A stretch of 64,000 nucleotides of DNA. It comes from Limonium bicolor. Taxonomy: Eukaryota > Streptophyta > Magnoliopsida > Caryophyllales > Plumbaginaceae. A program made the translations under genes and the position numbers. Every line of letters starts with the position of its first letter. Position 1 is the stretch's first letter. Location of the stretch: assembly GCA_023374045.1 (NCBI GenBank), contig CM041776.1, positions 319,325,925-319,389,924 of the forward strand, read 5' to 3'. Below are positions 11,901 through 23,168 of the stretch, piece by piece. The notes beneath the pieces were generated by a model. That model did no database searches. It saw only the letters and a program-made list of their open reading frames with translations, and had not been told where the DNA came from.

Positions 11901-13300
11901 AGTTTGTATAATTCATGAAATGTGTGATTGTGGATGAAGTACTTGGAAAGTTGTGATTGAAGGTGAAGTGTTGATTGATTGGTTGTGACAACCTTGATTG
12001 ATTTGATGATTGTGGGCCTCTCACTAACTCCCTAACAATCTAACACTCTAACTTTGAGAATTGAGTAATTTAGAGTATTTGAGAATCCCAATATAGTTTC
12101 GACCACCCGTGAGGATGAGGTAACAAGAGAGATTGTTAACCGAATCCTGGCTTAATCTTTTCCATGGTCCAAATCCCTTAAATGGGTAGCAACCAGGATA
12201 AGTGAGCCAACCTAAAGTCCGGTGGTGGGATATCATAGTCTCTGCCTGGAGGTCACACCGACTTGACTTGAGTATTAAAGTAAGAAAAGTAATTGGCCAA
12301 GTAAGATCATGACTGGTGTAAGTCAAACAATCTCGAGTAAAAGAGTAAAGTACATCTGATTAACCCGGATGAGTAAGTAACTAACAAAGTATTGTGGATG
12401 AACTTGAGAAGTGTATCTCAGTGCCTTGGTAAGTATGAATGGTTGATTGTGATTGTCTCCTATTGTATGTATTGGAATGTATGTATGTATGCACTATTGT
12501 GTAAATGGATTGTTGTTCATTATAGCACGTATGCATGTATAAAATAAATGAACTTCATGTATGCGACAAAGTAGTCGATGTACCCCCGTTAGCACGCGGG
12601 GTATGCGAATTTCATACCAGCTATTTGAATAAATGAACTTCATGTATTTCTTCCAGGTACCCGTGAAGGATGATGGTCGTGTTAAGACTGAGATGCTTTA
12701 CATTTGATAGTTAGCAAATTATGAATGGTGTACCGAGTTGTATATAGGATAGTAGCCCTTTTGAGTTGACAGTGTACCATGTGGTACACCCTTTGTATCT
12801 TGGAAGTATGTAGACTTGTGAGATTTGAGTGAGATGTGGAATCTTTAGATGGTTGTATAGTCAGGTGAGAAATGATGTATTGTGGATTGTACCTTAGTAG
12901 ACTCGGTATATTGAATTGTAAGTATTGAGCACTGTATTGGTTGGGGATTGTATATACTCAGTTTGAAGTTGAAGTGTAGATTGTACTTGTTTAGTACTCA
13001 GATATTCTGGTCCACCAGACCGTTTTCGTATTGGAGTAGGCCTTGTTAGTCACGTGGGTGGCTAACGGCATTATTTCACCCTCCGTTGGATGTGAATTTC
13101 CGCTACGAAGGTATGGAGGTACGAGACAATTAGGAGGTAATGATGTAATTAGCGGTAGAGGTGTTACAGTTTCAGAGTTAGGGTTTGGTTTTACATTTGT
13201 GCTTCACGTTTTCTGCGTTATGGGTTGGAACTTCTTCTTCCTTGTAAATCTTGACATTCTTCTTCAATAAGAGAGTTCTTAAAGCTTTCTACTATTTTCA
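8997..13300 (+). repeat. 5' LTR of Copia-1, split by an insertion
   Basis: Pieces 8997-9118 and 13174-13300 together match the 3' LTR at 18104-18348. The break falls in the sequence GTTTC, duplicated at 9114-9118 and 13169-13173 as the TSD of the inserted solo LTR. The 3' end TATTTTCA (13293-13300) is followed by tgggatctggctc, a degenerate match to the initiator-methionine tRNA primer-binding site seen in most plant Copia elements. Confidence 0.87.
9119..13168 (+). mobile_element. Solo LTR (4.05 kb) of a long-LTR Gypsy-like family
   Basis: Begins TGAAATATCCC and ends GGTGTTACA, with the 5-bp TSD GTTTC on both sides. No gag or pol is found inside, so it is a solo LTR. Two further members lie at 30956-47692 and 32727-45159; the ends, the region around 11640-11690 and the last 170 bases are clearly shared. 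Contents include a C/T-rich leader-like stretch with exon-like blocks and gtaag sites (9640-10430), a cluster of GC-rich inverted motifs (GGTCCGGGTTTGT and complements, 11170-11425), and near the 3' end a short palindrome (TCTGGTCCACCAGA, 13006-13019) followed by CACGTG (13051-13056). Gypsy assignment rests on the sister copy with a chromovirus-like polypurine region. Confidence 0.8.
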
Positions 13301-13427
13301 TGGGATCTGGCTCTTAATTTCTGCTCAATATCAATCCTTCTTTTGGTCCTGTTCTTCTCTGGTTTTAATTTCATTTCTGCATTTTTGCCACTCCGTTTCT
13401 TGATTCACCTCTCGCGCCTGTATTACG

Positions 13428-14330
13428 ATGGTTGGGAATGTCGACAAAGATGAAACCCAAGGCTCCGAAAAGAATACATCTGATCCCGAAACCAGTGGAA
13501 ACAGTACTATCAGAACCGGAGACCCATTGTACCTTTCTAGATCGGATCATCCTGGCCTGGGCCTAGCCGCAAAGTACGACAAAGGTCCTGGCTTCTCTCG
13601 TTGTAAACATCAAATCGAGATTGCCCTCGGATTGAAGAACAAGCTGGGCTTCATGGATGGAAGTCTCGAGAACTCCACAAACTGCAATGTGCGTGTAGAA
13701 GCTTGGAAGTGCTGCGATAACATGGTGTAATCGTGGATCTTAATGAGTTTAAAGAAGCGAGTGGCTGACACCCTCTTGTTCCGTTCCTCAACAATGAAGA
13801 TTTAGGAAGACCTGGGTGCAAGATATGATCAGGTCGACGTGACGCGCATGTACGATCTGGAATGTTGGTTGATCAATACGCTTCAAGGAAGTGACTCAAT
13901 AGGATAGTACTTTGCCAAACTGAGAGGAATTTGGGACAAAATCGACACGGCCTCCTCCCTTCCTGTGTGCTCTTGTGCGACGGACAAGGCATTCAAGGAC
14001 TACATCAAGAACCAGAGGTTAATTAAGTTCTTGATGGGCCTTAAAGACCGTTACAGTGCACCCAGAGAGAACATCCTAATGATCTCTCCAATCCCAAGCA
14101 TCGAGCAAGCCTTTTCCCTGTTAATACAGCAAGAACGACAGAAAACCCTAGTGACTGCACCAACACTTGACACAGAAGCTCCAGTCATGTTTTTTGCTAG
14201 CCAAGGGAAAAGGGTTTTTGGCCGGGGACAGTCATTTGGAGGCAGGCGACCTGCGCTGTAATGTTCGTACTGCCATAAGACCGGCCATACAAAAGACAAA
14301 TGTTTTCAGAAACACGAATTTCTGTCGAGA
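13428..14330 (+). pseudogene. Copia-1 gag, broken
   Basis: Starts with ATG at 13428 and gives an N-terminal domain typical of Copia gag (PLYLSRSDHPG then NKLGFMDGS). After in-frame stops (TAA near 13728, TAG near 13803 and 13904) the same frame continues with CSCATDKAF and FLMGLKDRY, matching the gag core of Copia-2. A CX2CX4HX4C zinc knuckle (CSYCHKTGHTKDKC) is encoded at 14262-14303, after a frame change. Gag forms the particle that packages element RNA (family knowledge). It is not functional. Confidence 0.8.
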
Positions 14331-14589
14331 TAGAGAACAGGATAGGAGAAGAAGGTGCAAGCAAACAATGTTGGTGAACCAAAGGAAGAGGGGGCGAAAG
14401 ACCCATTTGGAGAAAGCTTAACTCCAGAACAAGTCAACCAGTTACTAGCTTACATAAGCAAGTCACAGATCAGAGACAAGGAGACTCAAACTGCTGAATC
14501 CAATTGTGGATTCATAGGTAAGGCCCTATCTCAAACCCAGAATAGTTGGAGTTTCAATATTTATAGAATGTTTAACCTCACTAGTAATT

Positions 14590-17500
14590 TTGAATACAAA
14601 GACACCGAGTGGACCATTGATAGTGGTGCGTCAGACCACATGTGTGGTCAATTATCCTTGTTTCATGAAGTTCCCTTCCTAGAAAAACCTCGCACTGTAG
14701 GAATGCCCGATAGGCACCCCCAATCTGTTAAGTTAATAGGAAACATTAAGGTAACGATATGATAGTTCTCAGGGATGTGCTATATGTGCCTACTTTCAAG
14801 TTTGGCCTTATCTCTGTAAGTAAGCTTACTAGTTAAATGAATGCTAGGCTGCATTTTGATTTAAATTGTTGTATTTATCAGGCCTGTGACCACAAGGAGG
14901 AAGTGGAGATTGGCAGAATTCACAGGGGCCTTTATATTCTTGATAAAGATGGTGATAGGAAGAAACAAAATTGTTTTAGTGTAGGGTTTGATGAAGGAAA
15001 CTCTCTGGAATCAGACCATAAATGTAATAACAGCCTAGGTTTGTGGCACTGCATATTAGGGCACTTACCCAAGGAATGGATTTCCAAGTTAGGCTTGATT
15101 AATGAGAAGCAATTACTTGAGACCTTTTTGTGTGAACCTTGTAACAGAGCCAAAAGCCATAGATTAGCTTTCCCCTCTAGTTCAATAAGGACCAAAGAAA
15201 TTTTTGAATTGATTCATGTAGATCTATGGGGTCCATATAATCAGAAAATCATGATGATTTTTCTCATTTTTTTACTATTGTTGAGGATAAGAGCCGTGTC
15301 ATTTTGGACACATTTGTGCAAATATAAGTCTGAAGCCTTAGTTCTCATTATTAGTTTCATTAACATGATAGAAAAACAATTTATCAAGATGGTTAAGTGT
15401 GTTAGATCTGACAATGCCCTGGAATTAGGGAGTTCCAAGGCTGGGATAGAATTCTTTAGGCTTAAAGGGATAAGACACCAAACCACATGCTCATACACAC
15501 CACAACAAAATGATGTGACTGAAAGGAAGCATAGACACATATTAGAGACGGTCAGGGCTCTAATGTTTCACTCCTCATTACCTAAGGAATTTTGGGGGAA
15601 AAGTATTTTGACTGCCACTTATCTAATCAATAGGATGCCCCTCACTAGCATTGGAAACAAAGCACCTTTTGAAATCATTCATGGAAATAAGCCTGAATAC
15701 TCCTCTATAGAAGCTTTGGATCCCTATGTTTTGCCCACATTATTAAGAATCAGAATGCTAAATTTTTGTTCAAATCTGTGAAATGCGTGTTTATTGGGTA
15801 TGGTCAAAATAAGAAGGGATTTAGACTCTATGACATGGATAATAAGAAAATCATTTACAATGAGACGCTGTTTTCCATGAGGAAATATATCCCTTTAGGC
15901 AAATACAAGATAACCCTGTAGAGGCTATTCCTGCTGGATCTCCAAAGGATTCCATAGTTTCTGGAAATAATTTCTTATTTATTTAAAGTGACCAAAATGA
16001 AGCAAGCCTAAGGTAGAAAGACCAGGAAAGAACAAATTGCACAATTTGAAACCTATGACACTGAGGAGATTGAGGAAGGTAGTAGTGGCCCTCAAGGGAC
16101 CAGAAACGACTCTGTGATGGAGGAGAATTCTACCCTATAGGAGATCACTGAAGAAACTGAAACAAGCCCAAAAGAAGAAGGGGAGCAAGCACCTAGAAGG
16201 TCAGAAAGATCCAAAGGTTTATCCAAGTACTTAGAAGACTATGTTGTTGGCACATCTACTTCTAAAAAAGATAAGTGTTTCCTGAAACATCCTTTTGATT
16301 ATTTCTCTGAAATACTGCAATATAGAATAACTTATGCTAATTCTGTTAATGCAAACATGCCTAGTTCCGAGTCTAAATTATTTGTCTGCATGAGAATGAT
16401 AGTATTGTTGAAAGAAAGAGTCTGTCCCAGACTGTTGGCATAATACTAACAGATAAACATAATTTTTCTTGTTTGTATACTGAATTAAATGAGTTAATTG
16501 AACCAGTTAGTTATGAGGAAGCCATTAAGGATGATAGATGGAAGAAGGCTATGAATGATGAGTTTCTTGCTCTGGAAAGTAACAATACATGGAACTTAGT
16601 TAATTTGCCAGAGGGGGTAAAACCAGTCAAATGTAAGTGGGTGTACAAGATTAAATGTAAGGCAGATGGTAGTGTAGAGAGATTTAAGGCTAGGTTAGTA
16701 GCTAAGGGATATACACAAAGATATGAGATAGACTATCTAGAGACATTTTCCTTTGTTGTAAATTTTACTACCGTCAAGGCTTTAGTTATAGTTGCCACTA
16801 AAAGGAATTGGTTAATAAGTCAGTTGCATATCAATAACGCCTTCCTCCATGGAGAATTGGAGGAGGATGTGTATATGAAGATTCCTCAAGGACACAGAGA
16901 GGTAGGTTCTGGAAAAATCTGTAAATTGAACAAATCACTTTATGGCCTGAAGCAGGCTTCGAGGTAGTGGCATTATAAGCTTAGTGTGTTCCTTAAAACT
17001 TTTGATTTTATCCAGTCTTTGAATGATTATGCAGTTTTTATTAGGACTATAGCCAATCTGACCTGCTACCTAATTGTTTATGTGGACGATATATTGATTA
17101 CTAGTAATGATATAGGTTTGATTGATTTTGTCTAATAGGGTCTAAATAAGGGATTTAAGATTAAGGATTTAGGAAGACTTAATTTCTTTTTAGGCATGCA
17201 GTTTTTACATACCGCAAAGGGGCTTTTTTTAACTCAGAGGAAGTATTGTATAGACTTGTTGAATGAATTTGATTCTTTCAAGGGAAAAGCAGCTGTCAGT
17301 CCCTTAGATTGTGGTCTTAAGCTTAGGAGGGAAGATGGTAAGCCCTTGAATGATCCTCTTCTGTATAAAAGGCTGGTGGGTAAGATCAGTTACCTAGCAC
17401 ATAGTAGGCCTGATTTGAATTTTAGTATCCAGGTTCTGAGCCAGTTTCTAAGTAATCCTTTAAATGTTCATTATGAAGCTGCCTTGCATGTTCTGAGTTA

Positions 17501-18017
17501 TATTAAGGGGACATTGAACTATGGATTGTTCTTAAATTCAAGAAATGATTTCAAGCTAATTGCCTTTTGTGACTCTGATTGGGCAAGATGTCCCAATACA
17601 AGAAGGTCTATTAGTGGCTATTTTATACAACTTGGTGGAAGACCCCTGTCCTGAAAATCGAAGAAACAGACGACAGTTGCTCTGTCCTCAGTAGAGAGCA
17701 TGAGGAATGTCACTACTGAGCTAAGCTGGGTGACCAGAATCTTAGCAGAACTTGGAGCGGAGCACATTCTTCCAGTTCCTGTGAAGTCTGATAGTTAGGC
17801 GGCCATCTATATAGCTAGGAACCCCGTGTTGCGTGAAAGAACCAATCACATTGAGCTTGATGTTCATTTCGTTAGGCAGAAGCTATAGGAGGGTATGATG
17901 ATTGTAGAGTTCAAGGCCTCAAAGAATCAAGTGGCGGATGTTCTGACTAAATTATTGCCAGGAAGGGCCTATCCCTTGCAGATGAGAAGGATGAGGCTTA
18001 AGTTAGATGTGGTTTAA
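14590..18017 (+). pseudogene. Copia-1 pol (protease, integrase, RT, RNase H), broken
   Basis: Domains in order: protease with WTIDSGASDHMCG (about 14613-14652); GAG-pre-integrase with LWHCILGHLP and a CEPC motif (15045-15150); integrase core with LIHVDLWGPY, RSDNALEL and a TERKHRH motif (15210-15540); reverse transcriptase starting [11 protein letters not shown] (16535) with KWVYKIK and, at about 17080, YVDDILI; RNase H with FCDSDWARCPNT (17567-17600); and a C-terminal VADVLTKLLPGR motif ending at a TAA at 18015. Breaks include a frameshift near 14760, loss of frame around 15780-16470 and stops near 16965, 17134, 17652, 17797 and 17887. Confidence 0.88.
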
Positions 18018-18103
18018 GAATCGTTATGTATGAAATTTATTCCATCGTTTATGTGTTTGGCAAAACCCATAAGGTTGTTTACCTTCTGGTTTTTGAGAGG
18101 GGG

Positions 18104-18348
18104 TGTTAGGATGTTAATTCTTTTCAATTTTATGTGTTAAGTGAACCGGTTGGTTTAGGTTTAGTTTGTTTTATTTTTGGGCCGGTTTAGCCAGTGGGGG
18201 TTATTAAACTGAGTTGGTTTCAGAGTTAGGGTTAGGCTTTACATTTGTGATTCATGTTTTTTGAGTTCTGGGTTGGAACTTCTTCTTCCTTGTAAATCTC
18301 AACATTCTTCTTTAATCAGAGAGTTCTTGAAGCTTTCCACTATTTTCA
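18104..18348 (+). repeat. 3' LTR of Copia-1
   Basis: 245 bp, TGTTAGGATG to TATTTTCA. It is preceded by a purine tract and followed by the TSD ACCCA (18349-18353), after which the LINE endonuclease resumes on the minus strand. Confidence 0.9.
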
Positions 18349-18353
18349 ACCCA

Positions 18354-18899
18354 TGAGCCAAGCCCCATTCCAATCCATACTGAGATCCTCCATAAGCTTC
18401 CAGGTCCTCCAACGATCATTTCTACTAGGCCACCCATAAAGCCCAGTAAACCGCCACTTGAACAACCATGGATCTGTCACTAAAATATCAATGAGCCTAC
18501 TATAAAAAGAGCAAATAGCTACATCCAACTCCTCCTTAAAAAAAAGGAACCCATGCTCTACTTCCACAACTATCTCATACAATCCATTTGAAACCCCTCA
18601 TCTATTTGCCACCCTTCTCATCTCAAAACCCGACAATTTTGTATCACACAAGAAAACTATATCTGGTGATTCAGCCCAGACTAAGTCCAGGAACCAGGAA
18701 CCATCGAACTGCACGGGAATTGCCAAGGCCCCAACAGTTCACGACAGTTCACGACTAAAAGTGCCATTATGCTTGGCGGCCCTGGGAATCCTCCAAGGTC
18801 ACCTTTGAAGAGTGATCAGCATTACCGCGGTTTTTCTTAGCTACTTCCTCCTGCCTCTCTCTGTCAACAATTTCTTCGAAAGAGTCACCAAACATCATG
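18354..18899 (-). pseudogene. LINE ORF2, endonuclease N-terminal part, interrupted by Copia-1
   Basis: In shifting frames the minus strand gives NCWGLGNSRAVRW (endonuclease start), then at 18582-18354 WRFTGLYGWP and WKLMEDL, standard for plant L1-type APE endonucleases. The segment ends within the glycine/aspartate motif that normally reads GDFNE; the rest of that motif lies at 8996 and below, on the other side of Copia-1. Stops and frameshifts are frequent. A short local duplication (acagttcacg twice near 18737-18756) is also visible. Confidence 0.75.
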
Positions 18900-19869
18900 T
18901 GATCAAACTTTCATTTACGGCTTTGAGCAACAACCAGCGGCTCTAGAACTTGAACCAAGACAACCTCCTCTGCCAGCGCCTTTGTAGTGGTTCCATCAAC
19001 TGGCATATCCTCCGTTGGTGTCTCCTTTTCATTACTACCGCGAATAGTCTTTGAGGGCGAAACAACATCACCTAACTTTAAAACTACCCCTGGAACCTCA
19101 AGTGAACCCAGACGGATCATTTCCCCATCCATCATACTAGCTCTTAGCCAAGTGTCGCAAGGAAGATTTGAAACCATGTCTTCTGTGCGAGACGGGCACT
19201 CATGGGAACCATGCAGAAAACACCCACAATAAATAACATAAACTTGGTAATCTCCCATATGAAAGCCTTATAATAGTTTGGAAACCTACAATGGACACTA
19301 TAACATATCTTAATATAGGCCTAGTGATATCTATCTTAACTTGGACTCTCATATAACCTCATTGGCCTTGCCTTTCATCAAGGGGGAAATCCATAAAGTG
19401 GCCAAGTCGATTACCCACCCTCTTTGCAAATTCCCAATGCAAGAAAGAAAATGGGACATCATGGATACATACCCAAAATGGAACCCAATGGAATTCATGC
19501 TCAGAAGGTGGCTTGTTTCTGTCAAACTCTGATAGAGCAAGGCAACCTTCGTAAGTCCATGGTCCCTTTCCTAATATTGCATGCAGCTTTTCCTCATCTG
19601 GAAATTCATAGAGAAAAAGGTCGCCCCCCTACAGCACTAACCACCAACGTATCCACCACGTTCCAAACTTTCTCTAAATTTTGCTTCATCACTTTGATAT
19701 CCACCGCCCGAACAACAAAGAGCTTCCCAATTAAACATCTCTCATAAGGAATATGAGTAGCTCTATCTTGCATATCATCCACCTCCATGCAAAGCTCTTC
19801 CTCAGTAGTAAGCGTGAGATGAGCACAGTGTGAGGCTAAATCCTCAATAGATTTACCCTTATCAGCCAT
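18900..19869 (-). pseudogene. LINE ORF1 (DUF4283-type nucleic-acid-binding protein), broken
   Basis: The likely start is the ATG at 19869-19867, giving MADKGKSIEDL, an acidic stretch, then GKLFVVRAVDIKVMKQNLEKV. That is the pattern of the DUF4283 domain at the N-terminus of plant LINE ORF1. Downstream (19258-18911) a degenerate zinc knuckle (CGCFLHGSHECP) is followed by a WLRASM motif, again typical of ORF1. ORF1 products bind LINE RNA during retrotransposition (family knowledge). The DUF4283 and zinc-knuckle parts are separated by a disrupted stretch, so this is a pseudogene. About 650 bases upstream (19870-20520) hold no recognisable coding sequence and are probably the LINE 5' untranslated region. 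Confidence 0.72.
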
Positions 19870-20520
19870 TGATGATGAAAAATTCAAGGATGAGTTTATA
19901 GAGATGAAAAAGAGAGTAAGTAGGTTTGCTACTAGTTTATAAAAGATTTTAGAAAGTGTACACTGGTTAAGATTGTAGAGTTCTGTGTGTGATGGATAAA
20001 GTTTGTAAGCTTGAAGAACTACCATCGAGAAACACAAAAAATGATTGCATGCAAAGTTGACAAAGCCTAAAGTGGATTTTGGATAGATTTGTAGTTAAGC
20101 TTGGAAGAGAAGTTGCATGAATTCCAAAGCAGATGGAAAAGACGGATAATCTAAGCTGAGAAAGACAAGCACGAAAGACTAGAATAGCAAGAGACTCAAC
20201 CCTACTTTTAGCAATCATTTACATGTTTAAAATCATCTTTGAATAAATAGATAACCAAAGAAAATGGATATCGTGTGTAGAGAAAGAAGATCAAAGAGCA
20301 TCAACACTAGACATCAACATGAAGATGCACATGCACCAAGAGGATCTGAAAAACCCAAAACACCTCCGTCGTAGGAGGATAGTAATTCTGCTAAGAACCC
20401 TTTCAACATTTGCAACACACAAAAGATCTTCATGAAGTCAACCAAATAACCAATTAACCATTCGTTTTGCAACAAACAACCATGTAATCAGCTCCCATTT
20501 GTATTTCGTGCTCGTCCTGC

Positions 20521-23168
20521 CGGCGATAAAAAATCGGATAAGATTTGTTTTTGTAGATAATATTTTAATATTTTCTATTATGTTAACAGTTAATAACGGT
20601 TGTGAGAGTTACAAATGAACTTTTTTAAACAGAAAGGTTTCAAACAAATCAAATATTATAAACAAGAAAGTTATATGCTAATAACTATATACATGTATTT
20701 TTATTATATAAAAATTGTCTTATTAATATATAAAATTATACAAAAATATAAAGATATATATATATATATTAAATTATGATATTACTAAAATTATATTAGA
20801 TATATACACATTCCATTTCATAAACTGTATTATAGTTTTATACAAATATATCATTATAAATAGAATTAAAAAATAATTACAAGTTGCGATTGTATTATAA
20901 ATATATTCTTCAAGAAGTCAACTCTAACTATTTATACGTTTTAATTTTTGTCCATTATGCTTATTATTAGAATTAATTTCAATACTTAATATATAAAATA
21001 GAATTACTATTATAATAAATTATATTCGTATATTCACAGAATAATTAAGAGATAAATCAGCTAAAGTGAAAAGAAAAGAAAACGTTAGCTAAACTTGTCA
21101 CAAACATCCATATATCTCGAATAAAATAAAGTGCAAGAACTAACGATCGAGTGGAAATTTTCCCTCCCGACGAACATAAGGTACCAAAGATAGAGGCGGG
21201 AGAAAATGAATTGTGTCGTTGCCATGGCAAGTATGCTGCTAGGCGCAAGGAATAAGAAATTGCTGCCTGACCACATGGGGTGCACATGCCTTTACTGGCC
21301 TGCTCCACCCCGTTAAAGGCAAGTCGTTACGAAGTTTCCTATCAGTTTTCCTTTTAAGAAAAACATTTTCCCCTCTTCGTCCTATCCGTTCAGTCTTTCC
21401 TTCTTCCTTACTTTTTTCTTCAATGTTCATACTATCCTTTAGGAAAAGCCATACAATCAAGACAACAACTAAAGTAAAGACAATAGTTTTGTCATCTTAT
21501 TACCTTTTACGATCATAAAAAAACAAAGAAATATAATACTAAATCAGTCATATTTAATCTTCCTCGACTTCTGAATTTCGTAAAATTATGGGGATAAAAT
21601 AATTTTATAAACTCAAATTCAATAATATACAGTTTTCTATTTAAGCATTTCTATTATAAAGATATATTATTTCAAATATTAAAATAAAAAAACTATAATA
21701 TGATAACATAAATTACCCAAGAGAGATGATTAGAGTTTAGTGGAGTTTTATAATATATTTATTGTTTTGTATTATTCTGTAATTTTTTGTGATTCAGAAA
21801 TAATTAAGACCCATCACTTAATACATTGTATGGACATTATTAGTTAATCATAGTAATTACTTACCTTCCGAAAGATAGTAACAAGTTGTGATCACGCGCT
21901 GTTTATTTTGTGTATGAACGTACGTAGAGATCTCATTATACCTGTTAAAAATTAGTAGTACAAAAAAATTATCTTCTAGAACTTTATTTTCAACTAAAAC
22001 TGAATTGAGACTTATATTCTTAACTTGACCCTCCTGTTCCACAAGCAAACAGTTTTAAGTCTATTGTCGTTTTGAAACACTTAACTAACCCGTTGAACCA
22101 AACACGTGCTCACATGATGTGAACAGAAGCAAAAATCACCAACAAAATTTGGGTCCCTCCTCACTCTTTCATGTTTAATTTATATTATTATTATATGTTT
22201 TCTTCTAAGTTCTAAAGGTGATGGAATTGACTGCCTTTATAATTAGTGGAACATATATATTTTTTCCTTGTGATCATAGATATTGCGTGATACAAAAAGA
22301 TGCAAAAGTTATGAGTCTAATTAATGGTAAGAGACATCATTCTAGAAATGTCTACAGAATACTAGTGTCATAAAAGCCCCTACACGAGACTCTCGTGAAA
22401 TTTCCATTTAATCACAATTTATGAGTACTCATCAATTACAAAAATTTGAGGATATGGAGTGCACCCTCCATATCTAAATTGATAAAATTGAAAAACGATA
22501 GTAATTGTACAAGTTGACATCCGTTTCTTTTTTTTTTTCCAAAAAGAAAAGAAAAAAGAAGCAGATTTAATTCCAAATCACTCATCACATATAAGTTTCA
22601 TTTTTATACTTTTTCCAAATTACATGTATTAGAGAATCAAGAGAATATATTGAAATGATATTTACACCTTCCATCTCAATACATCACAAGTATTATTTTC
22701 AAACAGTCCTACTAGCTCCTCAATTTTGGTTCTCATCACATCACCCACCCTAGTACCCTACTATCATGCTATGATTTGTTAAGTATATTAAACAGATAAA
22801 AAGAAAAGTTTACCAAAAAAAAGAAACCCCCCTTTCTAAAAGATAAAGCTAGAAATGAAAAAGAGAAAGGCGCCTTGAATTTGATACTTTTTTTTTTTTT
22901 TACAAAAATAGACAAGTGGATTTCAATCAAGACCAAGCCTCCATATTACCCAGCAAACCTACCCATTCTTCCTCACTGATAATTGGTCCAACACTTTCGA
23001 ATCGAGACAACAACCAGAAGGTCCAGAACCAGAAGAAACAAACATGTAATACTCACACACAGCGCCTTCCAAGTTCCACCCCACCCCACAATTTTCCTTT
23101 CCTTTTCTTTTCTTTTTTTTTTTATTAAAAAAAAGAGTTAGGTATGTGACATACTTGTACAAAAATGA
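20521..23168. other. AT-rich intergenic DNA, no gene recognised
   Basis: Very AT-rich with short TA runs (20755-20770) and poly-T/poly-A tracts (22528-22560, 22888-22903). Around 21080-21330 the base composition is more balanced and several open frames overlap on the minus strand, but none has a recognisable motif. The stretch 23040-23168 lies downstream of the host gene and probably holds its 3' untranslated region and polyadenylation site. Confidence 0.5.

Larger units (their letters stand above)
8997..18348 (+). mobile_element. Copia-1, decayed LTR retrotransposon, itself carrying a solo LTR
   Basis: Flanked by ACCCA at 8992-8996 and 18349-18353. LTRs of about 245-249 bp begin TGTTAGGA and end TATTTTCA. 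The 5' LTR lies in two pieces around a later 4.05-kb insertion. The order after the 5' LTR is gag, zinc knuckle, protease, integrase, reverse transcriptase, RNase H, i.e. Copia (Pseudoviridae-type) order. A tract of purines (gagaggggg, 18095-18103) precedes the 3' LTR. The LTRs differ at roughly one base in eight by eye, and the coding region has many stops, so this is an old, dead copy. Its protein motifs resemble those of Copia-2 in this window, suggesting a related lineage. Confidence 0.9.
1456..20520 (-). mobile_element. Second LINE (minus strand), split by two LTR retrotransposons
   Basis: Three minus-strand blocks form one LINE: about 18354-20520 (5' region, ORF1, endonuclease start), 7405-8996 (endonuclease end, connector, reverse transcriptase start) and 1456-1742 (rest of the reverse transcriptase core). 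The joins are exact once the inserted LTR elements and their 5-bp TSDs (ACCCA and CATGC) are removed. The endonuclease motif is cut in two by the Copia insertion and reads on across it. The LINE is truncated at about 1456, inside the RT/thumb region, so its 3' end and tail are missing. About 4 kb of LINE sequence remains, with many stops. The 5' limit near 20520 is approximate: beyond it the sequence becomes AT-rich and unrecognisable. Confidence 0.82.

Noticed and set aside
20755..20770. TA-repeat as a possible regulatory or origin element
   Set aside because: Short simple repeat in generally AT-rich DNA with nothing else to support function.
21057..21460. Possible small gene on the minus strand
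   Set aside because: Overlapping open frames in different phases, with no recognisable motif, splice pattern or codon consistency.
22916..23162. Open frames on both strands next to the host gene
   Set aside because: Opposite-strand overlap with poly-T/poly-A tracts; probably 3' UTR and downstream DNA of the host gene.
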